DNA of 64,000 bases from Bacteroides faecis MAJ27 (GTDB taxonomy: Bacteria; Bacteroidota; Bacteroidia; Bacteroidales; Bacteroidaceae). A program made the position numbers and the translations under genes. Location of the stretch: the NCBI RefSeq assembly GCF_900106755.1, contig NZ_FNNN01000016.1, positions 1-64,000 on the forward strand. The letters run 5' to 3'. Of the stretch, positions 59,405 to 64,000 are shown in pieces (the first letter of the stretch is position 1; every line of letters starts with the position of its first letter). A model generated the notes under the pieces. The model made no database searches. It saw only the letters and a program-made list of their open reading frames with translations, and was not told the origin of the DNA.

Positions 59405-61297
59405 ATGAGAAAGTGGCGTATTGAAGATTCTGAAGAACTCTACAACATTACTGGTTGGGGTACTTCGTACTTTAGTATCAATGACGCAGGTCATGTTGTT
59501 GTTACACCGCGGAGAGATGGAGTGACCGTCGACCTGAAGGAGCTGGTTGACGAGTTACAATTGCGGGATGTAGCGTCTCCCATGTTGTTGCGTTTCCCGG
59601 ATATTCTGGACAACCGTATTGAAAAGATGTCTTCCTGTTTTAAGCAGGCGGCGGAAGAGTACGGTTATAAAGCTGAGAACTTTATCATCTACCCGATTAA
59701 GGTTAATCAGATGCGGCCTGTGGTCGAAGAGATTATCAGCCACGGAAAGAAGTTCAATCTCGGACTGGAAGCCGGTTCCAAACCGGAGCTTCATGCTGTG
59801 ATTGCCGTTAATACGGATTCTGACTCATTGATTGTGTGCAACGGATATAAAGACGAAAGTTATATTGAACTGGCATTGCTTGCCCAGAAGATGGGCAAAC
59901 GAATCTTCCTTGTAGTAGAGAAGATGAATGAGCTGAAACTGATAGCCAAAATGGCGAAACAGCTGAATGTGCAGCCCAATATCGGTATTCGTATCAAACT
60001 GGCTTCTTCCGGTAGCGGAAAATGGGAAGAGTCGGGAGGTGATGCCAGCAAGTTCGGATTGACTTCCAGCGAATTGCTCGAAGCACTTGACTTCATGGAA
60101 AGCAAAGGCTTGAAAGATTGTCTGAAACTGATTCATTTTCATATCGGCAGTCAGGTGACGAAGATTCGTCGTATTAAAACTGCCTTGCGTGAGGCCTCTC
60201 AATTTTACGTGCAACTTCATTCTATGGGCTTCAATGTGGAGTTTGTGGACATTGGCGGCGGACTGGGTGTCGACTATGACGGAACCCGTTCATCCAATAG
60301 TGAAGGGAGTGTGAACTATTCCATTCAGGAATATGTGAATGACTCTATTTCTACGTTGGTAGATGTCAGTGACAAGAATGGTATCCCACATCCGAATATT
60401 ATTACCGAAAGTGGACGGGCATTGACGGCACATCACTCTGTGCTGATTTTCGAGGTGCTCGAAACAGCGACCCTGCCGGAATGGGATGATGAGGAAGAAA
60501 TCGCTCCGGATGCGCATGAACTTGTGCAGGAACTATATGGTATTTGGGATACTTTGAACCAGAACAAGATGTTGGAAGCATGGCATGATGCACAACAGAT
60601 TCGGGAAGAAGCTCTCGACTTGTTCAGTCATGGTATTGTAGATTTAAAGACACGTGCTCAGATTGAACGTCTGTATTGGTCAATTACACGGGAGATTAAT
60701 CAGATTGCCGGAGGTTTGAAACATGCCCCGGATGAATTCCGCGGATTGTCTAAACTGCTGGCGGATAAATATTTCTGTAACTTCTCATTGTTTCAGTCAT
60801 TGCCCGACTCCTGGGCGATTGATCAGATATTTCCGATTATGCCTATTCAGCGGCTGGATGAGAAACCGGAGCGTTCGGCTACCTTGCAGGATATCACCTG
60901 CGATTCGGACGGTAAGATTGCAAACTTCATTTCTACCCGTAATGTGGCTCATTATCTGCCTGTTCATAGCCTGAAAAAAAACGAGCCTTATTATCTGGCT
61001 GTTTTCTTAGTCGGAGCTTATCAGGAGATTTTGGGAGATATGCATAATCTGTTTGGTGATACGAATGCCGTTCATGTCTCTGTGAATGAAAAAGGATACA
61101 GTATCGAACAGATCATTGACGGTGAAACTGTAGCGGAAGTGTTGGACTACGTGCAGTATAATCCGAAGAAACTGGTACGTACCCTTGAAACATGGGTGAC
61201 AAAATCTGTAAAAGAAGGAAAGATATCATTGGAAGAAGGCAAAGAGTTCTTGTCCAATTATCGTTCGGGACTTTACGGATATACTTATTTGGAATAG
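59405..61297 (+). CDS. speA: Biosynthetic arginine decarboxylase
   Basis: PLP enzyme that turns arginine into agmatine, first step of spermidine synthesis in Bacteroides. The 630-residue length is typical of SpeA. The PLP Lys is Lys99 in YPIKVNQMRPVVEEI; HFHIGSQV, VDIGGGLGVDYDGT and ESGRALTAHHSVLIF are the phosphate- and substrate-binding parts of the alanine-racemase-like barrel. The helical insertion and C-terminal beta domain are present. Followed by a dispersed palindrome and argB. Confidence 0.95.
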   Translation: MRKWRIEDSEELYNITGWGTSYFSINDAGHVVVTPRRDGVTVDLKELVDELQLRDVASPMLLRFPDILDNRIEKMSSCFKQAAEEYGYKAENFIIYPIKVNQMRPVVEEIISHGKKFNLGLEAGSKPELHAVIAVNTDSDSLIVCNGYKDESYIELALLAQKMGKRIFLVVEKMNELKLIAKMAKQLNVQPNIGIRIKLASSGSGKWEESGGDASKFGLTSSELLEALDFMESKGLKDCLKLIHFHIGSQVTKIRRIKTALREASQFYVQLHSMGFNVEFVDIGGGLGVDYDGTRSSNSEGSVNYSIQEYVNDSISTLVDVSDKNGIPHPNIITESGRALTAHHSVLIFEVLETATLPEWDDEEEIAPDAHELVQELYGIWDTLNQNKMLEAWHDAQQIREEALDLFSHGIVDLKTRAQIERLYWSITREINQIAGGLKHAPDEFRGLSKLLADKYFCNFSLFQSLPDSWAIDQIFPIMPIQRLDEKPERSATLQDITCDSDGKIANFISTRNVAHYLPVHSLKKNEPYYLAVFLVGAYQEILGDMHNLFGDTNAVHVSVNEKGYSIEQIIDGETVAEVLDYVQYNPKKLVRTLETWVTKSVKEGKISLEEGKEFLSNYRSGLYGYTYLE

Positions 61298-61301
61298 ATA
61301 A

Positions 61302-61405
61302 TTAGGCACGGATTGCACGGATTTCACGGTAGCTTCGCATGATTGTATAGTTGCTTTGTGTTTTTACACAACTAAAACCGTGAAATCCGTGTAATCCGTG
61401 CCTAA
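61302..61405. repeat. Dispersed palindromic repeat, copy 1
   Basis: 29-bp arms (61302-61330 and 61377-61405) with one mismatch, starting TTAGGCACGGATT, around a 46-nt loop, between speA and argB. A second copy with nearly the same arms lies at 63474-63556. Confidence 0.85.
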
Positions 61406-61419
61406 AATAAGAATAAAAA

Positions 61420-62193
61420 ATGAGAGAAAAACTAACTGTAATTAAGGTGGGTGGAAAAATCGTAGAAGAGGAAGCCACCCTTCTTCAGTTGTTGAATGAC
61501 TTTGCCGCGATCAGCGGACATAAAGTGCTGGTTCACGGCGGCGGTCGCTCGGCAACAAAGATTGCCGCACAACTAGGTATTGAAAGCAAAATGGTAAATG
61601 GCCGTCGTATTACCGATGCGGAAACATTGAAAGTGGTAACGATGGTGTATGGCGGTCTGGTAAACAAGAATATCGTTGCCGGGCTGCAGGCCCGTGGAGT
61701 GAACGCTCTTGGACTGACCGGGGCGGATATGAATGTGATCCGATCGGTGAAGCGTCCGGTGAAAGAGGTTGATTATGGTTTCGTGGGCGATGTGGAGAAG
61801 GTAGATGCTTCTTTGCTGGCTGATCTGATTCATAAAGGAGTGGTGCCCGTGATGGCACCGTTGACACACGATGGTCAAGGTAATATGCTGAATACAAATG
61901 CGGATACCATTGCCGGAGAGACGGCAAAGGCTTTGTCGGCGCTGTTTGACGTGACGTTGGTGTACTGTTTTGAGAAGAAAGGGGTACTGCGTGACGAGAA
62001 TGACGATGATAGCGTGATTCCTGAGATTACCCGTGCCGAATTCGAACAATACGTTGCTGACGGCGTTATTCAAGGCGGTATGATTCCGAAGTTGGAGAAC
62101 TCTTTTGAAGCAATTAATGCAGGAGTTACGGAAGTTGTAATTACCTTAGCATCAGCAATTAAGAACAACGAAGGAACGCGGATAAAAAAATAA
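61420..62193 (+). CDS. argB: Acetylglutamate kinase
   Basis: Phosphorylates N-acetylglutamate in arginine synthesis. The 257-residue protein has IKVGGKIV, VHGGGRSATKIAAQLG, the LTGADMNVI loop and the ATP-site NTNADTIAGETAKAL, then GMIPKLENSFEA. The arg-pathway gene next to speA fits the use of arginine for polyamines, although separated by a palindromic repeat. Confidence 0.94.
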   Translation: MREKLTVIKVGGKIVEEEATLLQLLNDFAAISGHKVLVHGGGRSATKIAAQLGIESKMVNGRRITDAETLKVVTMVYGGLVNKNIVAGLQARGVNALGLTGADMNVIRSVKRPVKEVDYGFVGDVEKVDASLLADLIHKGVVPVMAPLTHDGQGNMLNTNADTIAGETAKALSALFDVTLVYCFEKKGVLRDENDDDSVIPEITRAEFEQYVADGVIQGGMIPKLENSFEAINAGVTEVVITLASAIKNNEGTRIKK

Positions 62194-62216
62194 TTCAAAA
62201 AAAAGTAATGGGCATC

Positions 62217-62242
62217 TGTAACTTTTCGTATCCTAGCCCGTC
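62217..62242 (+). promoter_or_regulatory. Candidate ECF-type promoter
   Basis: TGTAAC at 62217-62222 and CGTC at 62239-62242 with a 16-nt spacer, the AAC/CGT layout of ECF promoters, just before an ECF sigma gene. Suggests self-regulation. Confidence 0.45.
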
Positions 62243-62254
62243 ATTATTATAGAG

Positions 62255-62764
62255 ATGCAAGAAATCAGCTTCCGAAACGATATTTTGCCATTGAAGGACA
62301 AACTCTTTCGACTGGCGCTCAGAATAACCCTGGATAGGGCAGAAGCCGAGGATGTCGTTCAGGACACCATGATAAGAGTGTGGAACAAGCGTGATGAGTG
62401 GTCGCAATTTGAATCGGTTGAAGCCTACTGCCTGATTGTAACAAAGAATCTGGCAATAGACCGGAGCCAAAAGAAAGAAGCTCAGAACGTGGAAATCACT
62501 CCTGAAATGGAGGAAGAACCTGATGCAAATAGTCCGTATGACCAGTTGGTTCATGATGAAAAAATGAACATTATCAACAGACTGGTGAACGAGCTTCCCG
62601 AAAAACAGCGGCTTATCATGCAACTGAGGGACATTGAAGGTGAAAGCTATAAGAAGATTGCAACCCTTCTGAATCTGACAGAGGAACAAGTTAAAGTGAA
62701 TCTTTTCAGGGCCAGACAAAAGGTAAAACAAAGGTATTTAGAAATTGACGAATATGGATTATAA
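62255..62764 (+). CDS. ECF-type RNA polymerase sigma factor
   Basis: A 169-residue sigma-70 factor of the ECF group. Region 2 has LKDKLFRLALRITLDRAEAEDVVQDTMIRVWNKRDEW and region 4 has LPEKQRLIMQLRDIEGESYKKIATLLNLTEEQVKVNLFRARQKVKQ, the -35-binding helix-turn-helix. It overlaps by 11 nt the next gene, which encodes a likely membrane anti-sigma partner. An ECF-type promoter lies upstream. The target regulon is unknown. Confidence 0.93.
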   Translation: MQEISFRNDILPLKDKLFRLALRITLDRAEAEDVVQDTMIRVWNKRDEWSQFESVEAYCLIVTKNLAIDRSQKKEAQNVEITPEMEEEPDANSPYDQLVHDEKMNIINRLVNELPEKQRLIMQLRDIEGESYKKIATLLNLTEEQVKVNLFRARQKVKQRYLEIDEYGL

Positions 62765-63230
62765 GGATATAGAACAGCTCCTTGAGCGATACTGGCAATG
62801 CGAAACTTCTGTTGAGGAGGAATCTGTGTTGCGTGACTTCTTCTCCAGGGAAGACGTACCTGCTCATTTGCTCCGCTATAAGAACTTGTTTGTATATCAG
62901 CAGGTTCAGCAGGAAGTAGGACTGGGCGAAGACTTTGACGCACGTATTCTGGCACAGGTGGAGACTCCGGTAGTGAAGGCAAAGCGTCTGACACTGACAG
63001 GCAGATTTATTCCTCTGTTCAAAGCTGCTGCCGTGATTGCAATTATCCTTTCTTTAGGAAATGTGGCACAACATTCATTTTCCGGAGATGAAGGAAGAGT
63101 CTTGGCAACGGATACCATTGGTAAACAAGTGACCGCACCGTCGGTAGCTCTGTCAAATGAGCTGAAGGCAGATCAGGCACTGGCTGATAGCCTCGCGAAG
63201 ATCAATAAGGTGCAGGTTATGGAAGAATAG
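62754..63230 (+). CDS. Probable anti-sigma factor, single-pass membrane protein
   Basis: A 158-residue protein beginning MDYKDIEQLLERYWQCETSVEEESVLRDFFSR, a pattern common after ECF sigma genes in Bacteroidetes, with one membrane helix at about 81-98 (FKAAAVIAIILSLGNVA) and a short periplasmic tail. The position and 11-nt overlap with the sigma gene make an anti-sigma or regulatory role likely, but no ZAS zinc motif is seen. The start at 62754 is an ATG; an earlier TTG at 62745 is unlikely. Confidence 0.7.
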   Translation: MDYKDIEQLLERYWQCETSVEEESVLRDFFSREDVPAHLLRYKNLFVYQQVQQEVGLGEDFDARILAQVETPVVKAKRLTLTGRFIPLFKAAAVIAIILSLGNVAQHSFSGDEGRVLATDTIGKQVTAPSVALSNELKADQALADSLAKINKVQVMEE

Positions 63231-63352
63231 ACATTTTCATTTGCTTTAAACATATAATATAGTTAGTGTGCTTTAATTAAAACAACATCGAAAGCGAAAC
63301 TGTGAAGTTTTCAATTCTCTCAAATTTTTATAATGAAACTAACTAAATAAAT

Positions 63353-63382
63353 GGGCTACCGCGAGATGCAGTAGCCCTTTTA
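63353..63382 (+). terminator. Terminator after sigma/anti-sigma genes
   Basis: Stem GGGCTAC/GTAGCCC (63353-63359, 63371-63377) followed by TTTTAT. The 120 nt between it and the anti-sigma gene show no further gene. Confidence 0.8.
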
Positions 63383-63473
63383 TGTTTTGGGGATATTTCT
63401 TGGATTTAATTGGATCAATCCGAAAAACCGGCTGTTTTTCAGTTTGTTTCTTTTTGTGCGGAAAAGAATATAT

Positions 63474-63556
63474 TTAGGCACGGATTACACGGATTTCACG
63501 GTTTTAGTGTTATGATTACGTAAAACAACCGTGAAATCCGTGTAATCCGTGCCTAA
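63474..63556. repeat. Dispersed palindromic repeat, copy 2
   Basis: Same arms as copy 1 at 61302 (TTAGGCACGGATTACACGG and its complement), with a shorter loop of about 24 nt. Lies between the convergent sigma operon and GIN-domain gene, where it could end both transcripts. Confidence 0.85.
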
Positions 63557-63608
63557 TCCTTAATTTATAATTTAGTTCATTTCGGTACAGTATGGAGCTC
63601 TGACCCAT

Positions 63609-64000
63609 TTAATTCAGTTTGCGGAGCTTTTTGCGGGGGAAGTCAATAGTCTGAGGGTTCCCTTTGTAAGCAACACTACCGCTTCCGCTGACATGTCCGC
63701 CTAGTTTGCCGTTGACGAAACAGCTAATGTTGCCCGAACCTGAGATACCCGCATATACGTCCGTAGCTTCCAGGTCAGCGGCTTTGATATTGCCGGACCC
63801 TGATATGTTGTACTTTGCTGCGCTTGCCATACCGTCAAGGGTGATGTTGCCTGAACCGGAAATGCTTGCAGAACAGGTGCTGCTGTCTATTTTTTTGAGT
63901 CTGACATTGCCCGAACCATGAATTGCAATTGCCAGATGGTTGGTGTCGAATGTACTTCCGTCTAAGTTGCCCGAACCATTAATCGTTACCTTGAGATCTC
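63609..64000 (-). CDS. GIN domain (DUF2807) protein, partial
   Basis: The last 130 residues of a protein that continues beyond the window. It shows a beta-helix-like repeat in which GSGN or GSGS recurs every 20-24 residues (NGSGNLDG, HGSGNVRL, SGSGNITL, SGSGNIKA, SGSGNISC, SGSGSVAY), typical of the putative auto-transporter adhesin head GIN domain, DUF2807. Such proteins are usually exported. The ending FPRKKLRKLN is basic. Its convergent position next to an ECF sigma operon recurs in Bacteroides to my knowledge, but a link is not shown. Confidence 0.85.
   Translation of the reverse strand, partial: DLKVTINGSGNLDGSTFDTNHLAIAIHGSGNVRLKKIDSSTCSASISGSGNITLDGMASAAKYNISGSGNIKAADLEATDVYAGISGSGNISCFVNGKLGGHVSGSGSVAYKGNPQTIDFPRKKLRKLN

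Overview
The window reads as chromosome of a gut Bacteroides, probably close to B. thetaiotaomicron or B. ovatus. Signs are the many promoters of the Bacteroides primary sigma type (-7 box TAnnTTTG, often TATCTTTG), weak or absent Shine-Dalgarno sites, and typical families: HU-like and VirE/DUF3874 proteins, DUF4254, DUF5722, GIN-domain proteins and lipoproteins with a Cys lipobox. The genus is inferred from these traits; no search was run. No tRNA, rRNA, CRISPR array or intact insertion sequence was seen.

Layout. 1-3818: cysS, a Cof-type HAD phosphatase and an AAA ATPase with two palindromic operator-like sites. 3835-7460: a likely acquired module made of a long structured leader, a repeat-rich lipoprotein and an OmpA-like protein, bounded by a duplicated scrap of the 3' end of the SNF2 helicase gene. 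7463-19027: housekeeping genes (SNF2 helicase, mnmA, GH3-like enzyme, pfkA, acpP-fabF-rnc, purN, pdxB). 19145-40619: a large lipopolysaccharide/surface-glycan locus. It starts with core-type genes (DUF4254, GT9, GT90, Kdo/WaaP-like kinase, bifunctional GT), continues with AT-rich accessory glycosyltransferases on both strands, a five-gene operon for a modified sugar (DegT aminotransferase, class I aminotransferase, ATP-grasp ligase, GNAT, GT2), then a GT14 and a GtrA-GtrB-GtrC-like glucosylation set. 40782-44732: two paralogous DUF5722 lipoproteins that look like clan GH-A hydrolases.

44733-48915: a small decayed gene, then an HU-like gene enclosed by 159-bp inverted repeats, then a VirE/DUF3874 ATPase. 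49051-55251: MsbA-like ABC exporter, polysaccharide deacetylase, two GT87-like membrane glycosyltransferases (one fused to a GT2) and GtrA. 55260-57204: a putative abortive-infection membrane protein whose start overlaps an NlpC/P60 hydrolase gene. 57270-64000: RNase H, nitroreductase, aroK, speA, argB, an ECF sigma factor with its probable anti-sigma partner, and the 3' part of a GIN-domain protein. Two copies of a dispersed palindromic repeat lie here.

The best candidates for something undescribed are the leader with mutually exclusive hairpins at 3952-4255 with its lipoprotein/OmpA pair, the inverted-repeat-bounded HU gene, the amino-sugar/ATP-grasp operon, the DUF5722 pair, and the putAbiC-NlpC overlap.
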